Source: Streptomyces sp. NBC_01549 (GTDB taxonomy: Bacteria; Actinomycetota; Actinomycetes; Streptomycetales; Streptomycetaceae). From it: 64,000 bases of DNA. Under the pieces are notes generated by a model. The model did no database searches, was not told the DNA's origin, and saw nothing but the letters and a program-made list of their open reading frames with translations. The translations under genes were made by a program, and so were the position numbers. Location of the stretch: positions 3,498,501 to 3,562,500 of the forward strand of contig NZ_JAPEPW010000001.1 of NCBI RefSeq assembly GCF_026339955.1. Reading direction: 5' to 3'. Positions 26,297-36,300 of the stretch are shown one piece after another (the stretch's first letter is position 1; each line of letters starts with the position of its first letter).

Positions 26297-27148
26297 GTGC
26301 CCGTGTTGCTTCCCCCTGCCCTCGAACGGTCCCTCGACCTGCTGCGCTGCCCAATGTGCCGCACGCGCCGCCTGCACCACGACCGCGGCGCACTGCGCTG
26401 CCCGGCGGGTCACACCTTCGATGTGGCCCGCCACGGCTACGTCGGCCTGCTGACAGGCACCCGTGCCACCAGCGGCGACGACGTGGCCATGGTCCAGGCC
26501 CGGAGCCGATTCCTGTCCACCGGCACGTACGCGCCCATCCGCAGAGTCGTGGCCCGCCTGGCTGCCAACTCCGTGCCTGAGCAGGCCACGGTTGTGGACG
26601 TTGGGTGCGGCACGGGCTACTACCTGGCCGGCGCACTCGACCAACTGCCCGGTGCCCGTGGTCTGGGGCTGGACACGCCGGTGCGCGCGCTGCGCTCAGC
26701 GGCTCGTGCCCATGAATGAGCCGCCGCGGCGGCCTGGGACGTCTTCCGTCCTTTTCCACTGGCCAGCAGGGTGGCCGACGTCGTGTTGGACGTGTTCGCC
26801 CCGCGCAACCCGGCCGAGTTCCACCGAGTGCTCCGCCCGACCGGTCGGTTGATCGTGGTCCGTCCTACCGGGCGGCACCTGGCCGAGCTGCGCGGCCGGG
26901 TGCCTGCGATGGTCACGATCGACCCGGCCAAGGAGCAGCGCCTGCACCGGGCACTGGACCCCTTCTTCGAGGCCGCCGTCACCGAACAGGTGGAGTACCC
27001 CACGGCCCTGGTCAGGCCGGAGGCCCTGGACCTGGTGGCGATGACGCCGAGCGCACGCCACTTGAGCCGTGCAGACCTGAACGATGACGGCCTCGTGCCC
27101 GACCAGGTCACCGTCTCCGTGCTGGCCACCGCCTACCAGCCTCGGTGA
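26297..27148 (+). pseudogene. RlmA/TlrB-type 23S rRNA (guanine-N1)-methyltransferase with an in-frame stop
   Basis: The family methylates G745 or G748 of 23S rRNA; the G748 enzyme gives tylosin resistance. The N-terminus has the zinc knuckle LRCPMCRTRRL...LRCPAGHTFDVARHGYV, then the SAM motif TVVDVGCGTGYYLAGAL. The frame is interrupted by a single TGA at codon 141 (26717-26719), then continues without a shift as AAAAAWDVFRPFPLASRVAD to the natural end at 27148. Total length (284 codons) fits an intact relative. A CGA-to-TGA change would explain it; sequencing error is the alternative. The start is GTG with CCAGGAG upstream. The gene lies in the accessory island with a leader peptide and hairpin in front. 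Confidence 0.8.
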
Positions 27149-27153
27149 CCACG

Positions 27154-27173
27154 AGCGGGCGCATGCGCCCGCT
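27154..27173. terminator. Perfect 20-bp palindrome after the methyltransferase
   Basis: AGCGGGCGCATGCGCCCGCT is fully self-complementary and begins 6 bp after the methyltransferase stop. It can form a hairpin and probably ends transcription, followed by a second hairpin downstream. Confidence 0.6.
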
Positions 27174-27198
27174 GACCAACAAGCAGTAAGCACGGCTG

Positions 27199-27237
27199 GC
27201 GCCCTGCCTTCCCCGCAACACAGGGAAGGCAGGGCGC
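27199..27237. terminator. 15-bp-arm terminator hairpin
   Basis: GCGCCCTGCCTTCCC (27199-27213) and GGGAAGGCAGGGCGC (27223-27237) are perfectly complementary with a 9-nt loop. It lies between the methyltransferase pseudogene and an IS relic. Arms this long suggest a very effective terminator, or a trace of an element end. Confidence 0.7.
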
Positions 27238-27240
27238 GCG

Positions 27241-27358
27241 TTCGCCGACCGCCGTCGCATCATCGAAGGGATCGTCCACCGAGACCGCACCGGAATCCCC
27301 TGGAGAGATCTGCCCCGCGAAACGTTCGGGCCCTGGCAGACGGCGACAGCACTGGACC
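27241..27358 (+). pseudogene. IS5-family transposase N-terminal relic
   Basis: The frame reads FADRRRIIEGIVHRDRTG, then IPWRDLPRETFGPWQT. This matches the N-terminal block of IS5-type transposases (close to RRVIEGIL, RTGAPWRDLP and FGPWQTVY). No start codon is present and homology stops after about 37 residues. It marks an old insertion at the right side of the island. Confidence 0.7.
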
Positions 27359-27488
27359 TCCCTGCAGCCCCTCTGAGTCCTTGCTTTCACTGGCAGGGGC
27401 TCTGCCCGTTTTCTCAGGTGATCCACGGGTAAAGCCCCGGTAGGCTGGTCGGATTGTGCATGGTGGGTAGCGAAGGTGGGTGTGTGCT

Positions 27489-27872
27489 TTGCCGACTGGC
27501 AAGGTCAAGTGGTTCAACAGCGAGAAGGGCTTCGGCTTTCTCTCCCGCGACGACGGCGGCGACGTCTTCGTTCATTCCTCGGTCCTGCCCGCCGGAGTAG
27601 ATGTGCTCAAGCCCGGCCAGCGCGTGGAGTTCGGTGTCGTCGCCGGCCAGCGCGGTGACCAGGCTCTTTCGGTGAGCATCCTGGACCCGACGCCCTCCGT
27701 CGCGGCCGCCCAGCGCCGTAAGCCGGACGAACTGGCCTCCATCGTGCAGGATCTGACGACCCTTCTCGAAAACATCACGCCGATGCTGGAGAAGGGCCGC
27801 TACCCCGACAAGGCCTCCGGCAAGAAGATCGCGGGCCTCCTGCGAGCGGTCGCCGACCAACTCGACGTATAG
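27489..27872 (+). CDS. Cold-shock domain protein with C-terminal extension
   Basis: The 127-aa protein starts with a cold-shock domain (PTGKVKWFNSEKGFGFLSRD, with DVFVHSSV as RNP2), which binds single-stranded RNA or DNA. A 60-residue helical C-terminal extension follows (PDELASIVQDLTTLLENITP), longer than the 67-aa classic cold-shock proteins. The TTG at 27489 is chosen because homologues begin MPTGKVKWF and GAAGGTGGG precedes it; GTG at 27480 is the alternative. A TAGGCT -10-like box lies at 27441. It is convergent with mqnD and shares a terminator with it. Confidence 0.92.
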   Translation: MPTGKVKWFNSEKGFGFLSRDDGGDVFVHSSVLPAGVDVLKPGQRVEFGVVAGQRGDQALSVSILDPTPSVAAAQRRKPDELASIVQDLTTLLENITPMLEKGRYPDKASGKKIAGLLRAVADQLDV

Positions 27873-27888
27873 CCCCATGGGGGAGCCG

Positions 27889-27925
27889 AACCGAGGACAC
27901 CTGGGCCCTTAGTGTCCTCGGTTTC
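27889..27925. terminator. Bidirectional terminator between the cold-shock gene and mqnD
   Basis: AACCGAGGACAC (27889-27900) and GTGTCCTCGGTT (27912-27923) are perfectly complementary 12-bp arms. On the plus strand a short TTTCC follows. It sits between convergent genes and can serve both. Confidence 0.8.
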
Positions 27926-27980
27926 CGAGCAGGGTGTCCCCGCGGCGGATTCGTCAACGGCATCCGCCCCTCGGCCGGGG

Positions 27981-28844
27981 TCAGGGGAATGACAGGGCGT
28001 CGGGTCCGAGCGCGGGGACCAGTCCTTCGGCGGCGGCGCGGGTGAGCAGGCCCCGGATCGCGGCGTAGCCGTCCTCTCCGAGGTCGGCGGTGAACTCGTT
28101 GACGTACAGGCCGATGTGCTGGTCGGCGACGGTCGGGTCCATCTCCTGGGCGTGTTCGAGGACGTAGGGGCGGGAGGCCTCCGGGTCGTCCCAGGCGGCG
28201 CGGACCGAGGCGCGGGTGGCGTCGGCGAGAGTCTTCAGACGCTCCTCGCCCAGCGAGCGCTTGGCGATGATCGCGCCGAGCGGAATGGGCAGTCCGGTCG
28301 CGCGCTCCCAGTGGCCGCCCATGTCGGCGAGCTTGTGCAGCCCGTAGTTCTGATACGTGAAACGGGCCTCGTGGATGACGAGTCCGGCGTCGACCTTCCC
28401 GTCCCGCACCGCCGGCATGATCTCGTGGAAGGGCATGACGACGATCTCGCCGACCCCGCCGGGAACCGTGTCCGCGGCCCACAGACGGAAGAGCAGGTAG
28501 GCGGTCGACCGCTCGCTCGGAACGGCGACCGTGCGCCCGGTCAGGTCCGCGTCCGGTTCACGGGTGAGGACCAGGGGCCCGCAGCCCCGGCCCAGCGCGC
28601 CCCCGCACGGCAGCAGCGCGTACTCGTCCAGGACGTACGGCAGCACGGCGTACGACACCTTCAGCACGTCGAACTCGCCGCGCTCGGCCATGCCGTTGGT
28701 GATGTCGATGTCCGCGAAGGTCACGTCGAGCGCGGGTGCGCCCGGGACACGGCCGTGGGCCCAGGCGTCGAAGACGAAGGTGTCGTTCGGGCAGGGCGAG
28801 TACGCGATCTGCAGGGTCTTCTCAGGGCTGGTGGTCTGGGTCAT
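27981..28844 (-). CDS. mqnD: 1,4-dihydroxy-6-naphthoate synthase (futalosine pathway)
   Basis: MqnD converts cyclic dehypoxanthinyl futalosine to 1,4-dihydroxy-6-naphthoate in menaquinone synthesis. The 287-aa protein has the family blocks IAYSPCPNDTFVFDAWAHG, LPCGGALGRGCGPLVL and AGLVIHEARFTYQNYGL. The start ATG at 28844 lies inside the 3' end of mqnB; the two overlap by 23 nt and are cotranscribed. In S. coelicolor the same pair is SCO4326-SCO4327, next to a cold-shock gene as here. Confidence 0.94.
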   Translation of the reverse strand: MTQTTSPEKTLQIAYSPCPNDTFVFDAWAHGRVPGAPALDVTFADIDITNGMAERGEFDVLKVSYAVLPYVLDEYALLPCGGALGRGCGPLVLTREPDADLTGRTVAVPSERSTAYLLFRLWAADTVPGGVGEIVVMPFHEIMPAVRDGKVDAGLVIHEARFTYQNYGLHKLADMGGHWERATGLPIPLGAIIAKRSLGEERLKTLADATRASVRAAWDDPEASRPYVLEHAQEMDPTVADQHIGLYVNEFTADLGEDGYAAIRGLLTRAAAEGLVPALGPDALSFP

Positions 28845-29565
28845 GTGGGTTCCAACTCTCCAGGACGGGCGCGAGCTTCCCGAACGCCTCGGTGAGGGCC
28901 GCGAGGGCCTCGCCGATGCGCCAGGCGGCGCGGTCGCGCGGGCCGACGGGGTTGGAGACCGCGCGCATCTCCAGTACGGGCACACCGTGCGCGGCGGCCG
29001 CCTCGGCCACGCCGAAGCCCTCCATGGCCTCGGCGAGGGCGTGGGGGTGGCGGGCCCGCAGCTCGGCGGCGCGCTCGGCGCTGCCGGTCACGGTGGACAC
29101 GGTCAGTACGGTTCCGGCACGTCCGCCTGTGGCCGACACGACCTCTCGTACGAGTGATCGCGGCGGACGGTGGCTGACGGTTCCGAAGCCGAGTTCGGTG
29201 ACCGGCAGGAACCCGTCCGCGGTCTCGGCACCCAGATCCGCCACGGTGATCTCGTCGGCGACGACGAGGGATCCCACCGGGGCCTGAGGCTGAAAACCGC
29301 CCCCGATCCCGGTGGAGACGACGAGGTCGTAGGGGGCGCCGTCCAGGGCGGCAGCGGTGAGCGCGCCCGCGGTGGACGAGGCTGCCGGAGCGGGCCCCAC
29401 CCCGGCGGCCAGCAGATCGAGGGTCACGCGGGCGGCGGTGCTGCCGCAGGGGGCCGGGGACAGCCGCTCCAGGGCCGCGCCGGGCAGCCGTAGCGAACGG
29501 CCGGTGGCAGCGAACGCCCCGGCCACCGCGTCCCTCTCGACAGGAACCGCGGTGGCCACCAGCAC
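28822..29565 (-). CDS. mqnB: Futalosine hydrolase (futalosine pathway)
   Basis: MqnB removes hypoxanthine from futalosine, a nucleoside-phosphorylase-fold reaction upstream of MqnD. The product has KVLVATAVPVERDAVAG at its start, LDLLAAGVGPAPAASSTAG, VSTGIGGGF and EAMEGFGVAEAA; the Glu in AEAMEGFG is the ribose-binding type. The start is uncertain. I chose GTG at 29565 (247 aa), since the usual N-terminus is near VLVATAVPVERDA and the lipoprotein gene stop lies 20 bp upstream. It overlaps mqnD by 23 nt. Confidence 0.9.
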   Translation of the reverse strand: MLVATAVPVERDAVAGAFAATGRSLRLPGAALERLSPAPCGSTAARVTLDLLAAGVGPAPAASSTAGALTAAALDGAPYDLVVSTGIGGGFQPQAPVGSLVVADEITVADLGAETADGFLPVTELGFGTVSHRPPRSLVREVVSATGGRAGTVLTVSTVTGSAERAAELRARHPHALAEAMEGFGVAEAAAAHGVPVLEMRAVSNPVGPRDRAAWRIGEALAALTEAFGKLAPVLESWNPHDPDHQP

Positions 29566-29585
29566 CTTCAGCCCAGCGGCAGCGA

Positions 29586-30071
29586 TCAGGCGTCCTTCTT
29601 GAGCTTGAAGGACCACAGCCCGGTCACCGTCTTGTCGCCCTCCTTGATGGAGACGAGCGTGGAGTTGCCGCTCGCGCCGTACTGCGCGTTGAAGAACACG
29701 CTGCCCGGGATCGTGCGGTACGTCTTCTTGCTGGATTCGGTGAGCGGCTGACCGTTCATCAGGATCGTCCAGCCGTTGTCGGCGATCTTCGGGTCCACAC
29801 CGAACCGGACGGTCTCGTCGGGGTCGACCTTGATGGACTTGATGTCCGTGCCCTTGAGGCACTTGGCCAGGTCCTCGGTCTTCACCTCCTTGCCGTCGTT
29901 GTAGCAGTCGGTCTCGGAGCTCACGGAGTTCTTGCCGACCGTGATGGTGGCCAGCGGCGTCGGCTTGTCACAGGCGGACAGGACGAGAAGTCCGGCGGAA
30001 ACGGCGCCGAGAGCGGCAACGGCGCGACGGCGATGTCCATTGGCGGCTCTGCCGCGGGGCAGGGAGGTCAT
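29586..30071 (-). CDS. Secreted lipoprotein of unknown function
   Basis: The 161-aa product has a basic N-terminus (HRRRAVAAL), a hydrophobic segment and a lipobox LSAC at residues 31-34, so it is likely a lipid-anchored extracytoplasmic protein. The mature part is Lys/Asp-rich with two further Cys (TDCYNDGK, LAKCLKG) that could form a disulfide. It may match DUF2771, but I am not certain. It lies 20 bp upstream of mqnB and probably belongs to that operon. Confidence 0.8.
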   Translation of the reverse strand: MTSLPRGRAANGHRRRAVAALGAVSAGLLVLSACDKPTPLATITVGKNSVSSETDCYNDGKEVKTEDLAKCLKGTDIKSIKVDPDETVRFGVDPKIADNGWTILMNGQPLTESSKKTYRTIPGSVFFNAQYGASGNSTLVSIKEGDKTVTGLWSFKLKKDA

Positions 30072-30130
30072 GGCCGAAGGCTATCGGGCACGTCCACCGC
30101 TCCCCCCACGTGGGGTACGGCGTGCCGCCG

Positions 30131-31561
30131 TCAGGCCACGCGTGGCCGCGTCGGCCCCCCGTGCCGCGCCGCGCCGAGCAGCCCCCGCACGGTCGTCAGC
30201 CATCCGACGGCGACGATCGCGGCGGCGACGGACAGGCCGAGCGTGCCGTTGAGAGGCAGCACGATGCCGATCGCGCCGCCGAACACCCAGGCCACCTGCA
30301 ACAGCGTCTCCGAGCGCGCGAACGCCGACGTACGGACGAGTTCCGGCACGTCCCGCTGGATCAGCGCGTCCAGGGAGAGCTTGGCGAGCGCCTGCGAGAA
30401 CCCCGCGACCGCCGTCAGACAGGCCACCAGGACGGCACCGAAGAAGAGGGCGGCGGTGATCGCGGCCCCCAGCACACACGCGACGACCGTCACGATGATG
30501 ATCTCCGGGGCACGCGATTTCAGCCAGGCCCCGACCGCCGTGCCGAGCGCGTTGCCCGCGCCCGCCGAGACGCCCACGATCCCCAGCGAGACGGCCGCGC
30601 TCTCGCCGGTGAGCGGGTGCTCGCGGAGCAGGAAGGCGAGGAAGAAGATCAGGAAGCCGGAGAGACAGCGCAGGGCGGCGTTGGCGCCGAGAGCGTGGGT
30701 GACGGCCGTACCGACGGTACGCAGCCCCGGCCGCTGCAGCTTGTCCTTGATGAGGTGCGGTCCGTGCAGGTGCTCCTCGTCCGCGGCCAGCAGCGCCCGG
30801 TCCTCGCCCTTGGCCGAGTCGACCTTGGGCGGCAGCGTGAACGACAGGAATGTTCCCGCGAGGAAGATGACGAAGGCGCCGTAGAGCGGATAGCGCGGTC
30901 CGAGGGCCTGCAACCCCGCCCCGATCGGCGCGGCGACACCGGTGGCCAGGAGTCCGCCCAGGGTGACCCGGGAGTTCGCCTTCACCAGGGAGAACCGGGG
31001 TGGCAGCAGCCGTGGCACCACGGCACTTCGCACGACCCCGTACGACCTGGACGCGACCAGCACCCCCAGCGCGGCGGGATACAGCTCCAGGCTGCCGGTC
31101 ACGACCGCGCCCGACAGCAGCAGCGCGAGCATGGCCCGGGCGAACATCGCGCCCGCCATCGCGGCCCGGCGGCCGTGCGGGAGACGGTCCAGCAGCGGGC
31201 CGATCACCGGGGCGAGGACGGTGAAGGGCGCCATGGTGATGGCGAGGTAGAGAGCGACACGTCCGCGTGCCTCGTCGGTGGGTACCGAGAAGAAGACCGT
31301 CGAGGCGAGCGCGACGGTGATCATGACATCGCCGGCGCCGTTCACCGCGTGCAGCTCGATCAGTTTCCCGAGCCCGGATTCGCCGGCCCCGTGGGCGTGC
31401 GTCACCTTGCGGATCCCGCGCGCCGTTCCGGTCACCGGGAAGTGCAGGGCGCGGCCCATCGCGCGGACGGAACCGGTCATCCGGCCCGATCCGCTGTTTC
31501 TGGTGCCCCCCTTGGCAGCGCCGATCCCGGCGGTTCCCTGGGGCGACCTCGCGGCTGCCAC
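30131..31561 (-). CDS. MFS transporter
   Basis: The 476-aa protein has about 12 hydrophobic helices after a roughly 45-residue cytoplasmic N-terminus, with GPLLDRLPHGRRAAMAGAM as the loop 2-3 motif. The family handles efflux; no substrate can be read from the sequence. Upstream frame is open to 31774, but sequence typical of the family starts at about VAAARSP, so I chose GTG at 31561. The gene is separated from the lipoprotein gene by 59 bp and may share its operon. Confidence 0.85.
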   Translation of the reverse strand: MAAARSPQGTAGIGAAKGGTRNSGSGRMTGSVRAMGRALHFPVTGTARGIRKVTHAHGAGESGLGKLIELHAVNGAGDVMITVALASTVFFSVPTDEARGRVALYLAITMAPFTVLAPVIGPLLDRLPHGRRAAMAGAMFARAMLALLLSGAVVTGSLELYPAALGVLVASRSYGVVRSAVVPRLLPPRFSLVKANSRVTLGGLLATGVAAPIGAGLQALGPRYPLYGAFVIFLAGTFLSFTLPPKVDSAKGEDRALLAADEEHLHGPHLIKDKLQRPGLRTVGTAVTHALGANAALRCLSGFLIFFLAFLLREHPLTGESAAVSLGIVGVSAGAGNALGTAVGAWLKSRAPEIIIVTVVACVLGAAITAALFFGAVLVACLTAVAGFSQALAKLSLDALIQRDVPELVRTSAFARSETLLQVAWVFGGAIGIVLPLNGTLGLSVAAAIVAVGWLTTVRGLLGAARHGGPTRPRVA

Positions 31562-32037
31562 TCCGCAATAGTGCCCCGAGAAGTGCGTACGTAGTGCGGT
31601 TACCACGCGTATAGCGGCCGAGTGGGCTGGTGACGGGCCCGACGCGGGTCGCGTGTCGGGGTGGAGAACCGGACCGGGGCGGGGGCGAGGAGCGATTTCC
31701 GGCCGACCGCGATGGTTGTGCGAGGTTCTTTTCGATCCGTACGAGAGGGGGCGTGGGGTGGGAAAACACCGCATCGTGGCGGCCCGGAGACCCGGCGCGG
31801 AGTGCGGAAGCGCCCCGCCGGTGTGGGCCCAGGGCTCAGGAGAAGGTAGCGTGCGTAGCGCGCCTGCGGCGGTTGTTCTCGGCCGCGCGCCTCTCGGTCA
31901 TCCCGCAGAATGGATGACGTAGGTGCGCCCGAGTGCGATCGGGCGCGGACGTCGACGCGGCCCACCGGTCCGCTCCGTCCGCACTCCCGCCGAGGAATGG
32001 CGCACCCGTGAGACGGCGTAGGAGAGAAGCGATACCT
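31562..32037. other. 476-bp divergent intergenic region
   Basis: No convincing gene is seen. The region holds a perfect 8-bp-arm hairpin (GCGCCCGA...TCGGGCGC, 31924-31945). A TAGCGT box near 31848 could be a -10 promoter for the DUF3027 gene. Frames on both strands here lack homology and codon bias. Confidence 0.5.
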
Positions 32038-32964
32038 GTGAGCGCAGCGACAACGCGAAGCCGCACCCCCGACCGCCTGTGCGCCGAGGCCGTCGACCTC
32101 GCGCGCGCCGCCGCCGAGGAGGCCGCCGCCCCCGGCGTCGTCGGTGAGCATGTGGGACTGGTCTCCGAGGGGGACCGCGTTGTCACGCACTACTTCGAGT
32201 GCAAAGAGTTCGGGTACCGCGGCTGGCGCTGGGCCGTGACCGTCGCCCGTGCCTCCCGCGCGAAGCTCGTCACCCTCGACGAGACGGTGCTGCTGCCCGG
32301 GTCCGACGCCCTGCTCGCGCCCGAGTGGGTGCCGTGGAGCGAGCGGCTGCGGCCCGGGGACATGGGGCCGGGTGACCTGCTGCCCACCGACGCCGAGGAC
32401 CTCCGTCTCGAGCCGGGTTTCTCCGGCGAGGACGAGCCTGCGCCGAACTCCGCGGTCTCCCAGGACATGGCGGAACTGGCCGAGGCGGAGGACGCCGAGG
32501 TCACCGCCGGCACCCCCGCGCACCTGCCCTTCGCGCCGCGCCGCGGCTCGATCGCGGCCGTCGCGGAGGAACTCGGCCTGCGCCGGGCCCGTGTCCTCTC
32601 CCGCTACGGCCTCCATGTCGCGGCCGACCGCTGGGAGGAGTCGTACGGCCCCAAGACGGCGATGGCCCAGGCGGCCCCCGCGTCCTGCGTCAGCTGCGGC
32701 TTCCTGAACCCCATCGGGGGCTCGCTCGGACAGGCGTTCGGTGTCTGTGCGAACGAGTTCTCCCCGGCGGACGGGCGTGTCGTCTCCCTCTCCTACGGCT
32801 GCGGCGGCCACTCCGAGGCCGCGGTCATGCCCACACCTCCCCGCCCGGCCCCTCCGGTCATCGACGAGACCCGGGTCGACCCCTTCCCCCTCCGCCCCTC
32901 TCCGGATTCCGGTTCGGTCTCGATCACCCCGGACGAAACCTCGGCGGAACTGGGCCACTCGTAA
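32038..32964 (+). CDS. DUF3027 family protein
   Basis: The 308-aa protein begins VSAATTRSRTPDRLCAEAVD from a GTG with GGAGAGAAG upstream. The conserved centre includes HYFECKEFGYRGWRWAVTVA and PASCVSCGFLNPIGGSL with a CxxC pair, then GVCANEFSPADGRVVSLSYG, matching DUF3027. This actinobacterial family has no known function; the Cys pairs suggest metal binding. A 380-bp repeat-bearing gap follows. Confidence 0.88.
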   Translation: MSAATTRSRTPDRLCAEAVDLARAAAEEAAAPGVVGEHVGLVSEGDRVVTHYFECKEFGYRGWRWAVTVARASRAKLVTLDETVLLPGSDALLAPEWVPWSERLRPGDMGPGDLLPTDAEDLRLEPGFSGEDEPAPNSAVSQDMAELAEAEDAEVTAGTPAHLPFAPRRGSIAAVAEELGLRRARVLSRYGLHVAADRWEESYGPKTAMAQAAPASCVSCGFLNPIGGSLGQAFGVCANEFSPADGRVVSLSYGCGGHSEAAVMPTPPRPAPPVIDETRVDPFPLRPSPDSGSVSITPDETSAELGHS

Positions 32965-33200
32965 TTCCCCTCGCCCCCGCGATCGGCCTGAACGGTCTCG
33001 TCCTCAAACGCCGGACGGGCTGAAGATGCGCGCAGCGCCCCTTCAGGGGCGCGGGGCTGTGTGCATATGCGGCTCCGCCGCGGGGCGCGACCAGCCCCCA
33101 CCGGACCCGCAGACAGGGGATCCGTGGGTGAGGATCCGGGGCGTAGCCCCGGTTCAGGGGGCCCGGCAGCCCGCGGCCGGGCGGATCGGGGCAGGCCGGA
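32965..33200. repeat. Dispersed intergenic repeat, copy B
   Basis: The stretch includes TCAAACGCCGGACGGGCTGA, CAGCGCCCCTTCAGGGGCGC, GCATATGCGGCTCCGCCGC and GGGCGCGACCAGCCCCCACC. The first block also occurs, inverted, at 63105-63132, and the others at 7705-7790. It lies between the DUF3027 gene and the GHKL ATPase gene. The remaining 145 bp of that gap show no gene. Confidence 0.75.
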
Positions 33201-33345
33201 ATCCGGGGCCCCGGTCCCGGCGTGAGAGGGCCGCAGGCCGAGACGCACCGTGGGCCGGGCCGGAACCCACCCCGCAGCGCGGTACCTTCGTGCCGCGACC
33301 GAGCCCAGCGCTCGCGGTCGCGAGAAGCGAGAGGGAGAGTGAACC

Positions 33346-36300
33346 GTGAGCAAGTTCGTGCGGCCGGCACCCGAGGGCGCGGACCCGTTCGGCACGGCCC
33401 GCCTGCGCCGCGGCGTGCTGGACGCCTGGGCCACCAGCCCGGCCCGGTTCCGCGAGGACGCCAACGCCGAGGAGGACCTCGTCCTCGGCGGCTACCGGGA
33501 CCGGCTCGTCGTCGAGCTCGCCCAGAACGCCGCCGACGCGGCAGCCCGCGCCGGCGTCCCCGGCCGTCTCCGCCTCACCCTCCGCGACGGCGTGCTCCTC
33601 GCGGCCAACACCGGCGCCCCCCTCGACGCGGCAGGCGTCGAATCGCTCGCCACCCTCCGCGCCTCCGCGAAGCGGGACGCGCACGACACCGCGGTCGGCC
33701 GCTTCGGCGTCGGTTTCGCGGCCGTCCTCGCGGTGACCGACGAGCCCGCCGTGGTCGGCCGGCACGGCGGCGTGCGCTGGTCCCTCGCCGAGGCCCGTGA
33801 ACTGGCGGCGGACACCGCCCGCCACAGCCCGGGCCTCGGGGACGAGATCCGTCGGCGCGACGGTCATGTGCCACTGCTCCGGCTGCCGTTCGCGGCCGAG
33901 GGCACCGCCCCGGACCCGTACGACACCGTCGTGATCCTCCCGCTGCGCGACCCCGCCGCCGAGGGTCTCGCCGAGCGTCTCCTGCAGAACATCGACGACG
34001 CCCTCCTGCTCGCCCTCCCGGGCCTGGAGGAAGTGATCGTCGAGGTCGGGGAGAGCGGTGAGGACGTACGCACGCTGCGGCGCCGCGGCGACGAGCACGG
34101 CGTCACCATCGAGGACTCCCGCCACGGCACCACCCCCTACCGCACCGTCTCCCACCACGGCCCCCTCGACTCCGCCCTCCTCGCCGACCGCCCGGTCGAG
34201 GAGCGCCTGCGCCCGCACTGGTCCGTGACCTGGGCCGTCCCGGTGGACGGGGACGGCACGCCCGCCCGGCCCCGTACCAGCCCCGTCGTGCACGCGCCCA
34301 CACCCAGCGACGAACCCCTCGGCGTTCCGGCCCTCCTCATCGCCTCCCTCCCGCTCGACACGACCCGGCGCCATGCCGCGGCCGGCCCGCTCACCGACTT
34401 CCTGGTGGAGCGGGCGGCGGACGCGTATGCCGAACTGCTCGCCGCCTGGCGCCCGGTGGACACTGGGATCATCGACCTGGTGCCCGGCCCGCTCGGCAAG
34501 GGTGAGCTGGACGGCACGCTGCGCCAGGCGATCCTGGACCGGCTGCCGCGCACCGCCTTCCTGCCGCCCGCCGCCCCGCCGGCCAAGGACCAGGACGCCT
34601 CGGCGGACTGGCCCGAGAGCGACGGCGGGGCCGGGATCGGGCTCGCGGGGATCGCGGGAAACCCGGACGCCCTCCGGCCGCGCGACGCCGAGGTCGTCGA
34701 GGGCGCCGGGGCCGACACCGTCCGCGTCCTCGCCGAGGTGATTCCCAGCCTGCTGCCCGCCGGGCTCGAACGCCGGGTGGAGCTGCGGACGTTGGGTGTC
34801 GCCCGCGTCCCGCTCACCGAGGCCGTGGACCGGCTGGCCGGTCTCGAGAAGGACCCGGGGTGGTGGTGGCGGCTGTACGACAGCCTCGCCGGCGTCGACC
34901 CGGACCGGCTCTCCGGCCTGCCCGTACCGCTCGCCGACGGCCGTACGACCATCGGCCCCCGCCAGATCCTGCTGCCGCTGCCCGAAGGGCCCACTCCCGA
35001 CGACACCTGGGCCGCCACCTCCGACGCCCTCGCCCGCCTCGGACTCAAGGTCGCCCACCCGGACGCCGCCCACCCCCTCCTGGAGAAGCTGGGCGCCCTC
35101 CCGGCCACGCCTCGCGCCGTGCTCACCACCCCGCAGGTGCGCGCCGCCGTCGCCGCCTCGCTCGACGACGAGGGCGGGGCGTGGGACGAGGACGCCCCGG
35201 ACGCGGAGGAACTGGCGGACACCGTCCTCGCGCTCGTCCGTGACGCCGGTCTCGAACCCGGTGACGAGCCCTGGCTCGGCGCCCTCGCCCTCCCGGACGA
35301 GGAGGGGGAGCCGACGCCCGCCGGCGAACTCGTGCTGCCCGGCAGCCCCTTCGCGCAGGTCATGCGCGAGGACGAACTCGCCTTCGTGGACGGCGAGCTG
35401 GCCGACCGTTGGGGCGAACAGCCGCTCGCGGCCTGTGGCGTGCTCGCCAACTTCACCCTCGTCCGCGCCACCGACGTCGTCCTCGACCCGGACGAACTGG
35501 AGCCCCGCGACTCGGACTTCGCGGAACCCGACGACGCGGGCCTGCTGGACGCCGTCGACGTGTGGTGCGAGGACGTCCTCGACCGGCTGCCCGACACGCC
35601 GGTGCCGCCGGTCGTCACGGAGATCGTCGCCGTACGGGACCTGGACCTGGTCGACGACGACCGCTGGCCGCAGGCACTCGCCCTGCTCTCCCAGCCGCCC
35701 CTGCGGGACGCGCTCACCCAGCCGGTGCGCATCCTCCTCCCGGACGGCACCCACGAGATCGTCCGGCCGTATACGGCCTGGTGGCTGCGTGGCCATCCCG
35801 TCCTCGACGGCCGCCGCCCGGCCGGTCTGCGGGCGGCGGGCAGCGACCCCCTTCTGCATGGTCTGTACGACGCCGCCGACGCCACCGGTTTCGACGACGA
35901 GCAGGTCCTGCGCGCTCTGGGCGTCCGCACGTCCGTGGCCGCCCTCCTCGACGAACCCGGCGGCGCGGCCGAACTCCTCGACCGGCTCGCCGACCCCGAC
36001 CGCCAGATCTCCGGAGCCCAACTTCACGCCCTCTACGGGGCCTTGGCCGACCTCGAACCCGAACAGGTGACGCTGCCGGACGAGTTGCGTGCCGTGGTGG
36101 ACGGCGAGGTGACCGTCGTGGACGCCGCCGACGCCGTGGTCGTCGACTCGCCCGACCTGCTGCCCTTCACCGCGGGCATGCCGCTGCTCCCCGTACGGCC
36201 CGCGCGCGCCGCCGATCTCGCCGAGCTGTTCCAGGTGCGGCGGCTCAGCGAGTCGGTGACCGGCGAGGTGACCTCGGAGGGCACCGAGCACGACGTACCT

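Noticed and set aside
26717..26719. Selenocysteine or programmed readthrough at the methyltransferase TGA
   Set aside because: I see no selenocysteine-insertion structure, and the family has no Sec at this place. A nonsense mutation or sequencing error is simpler.
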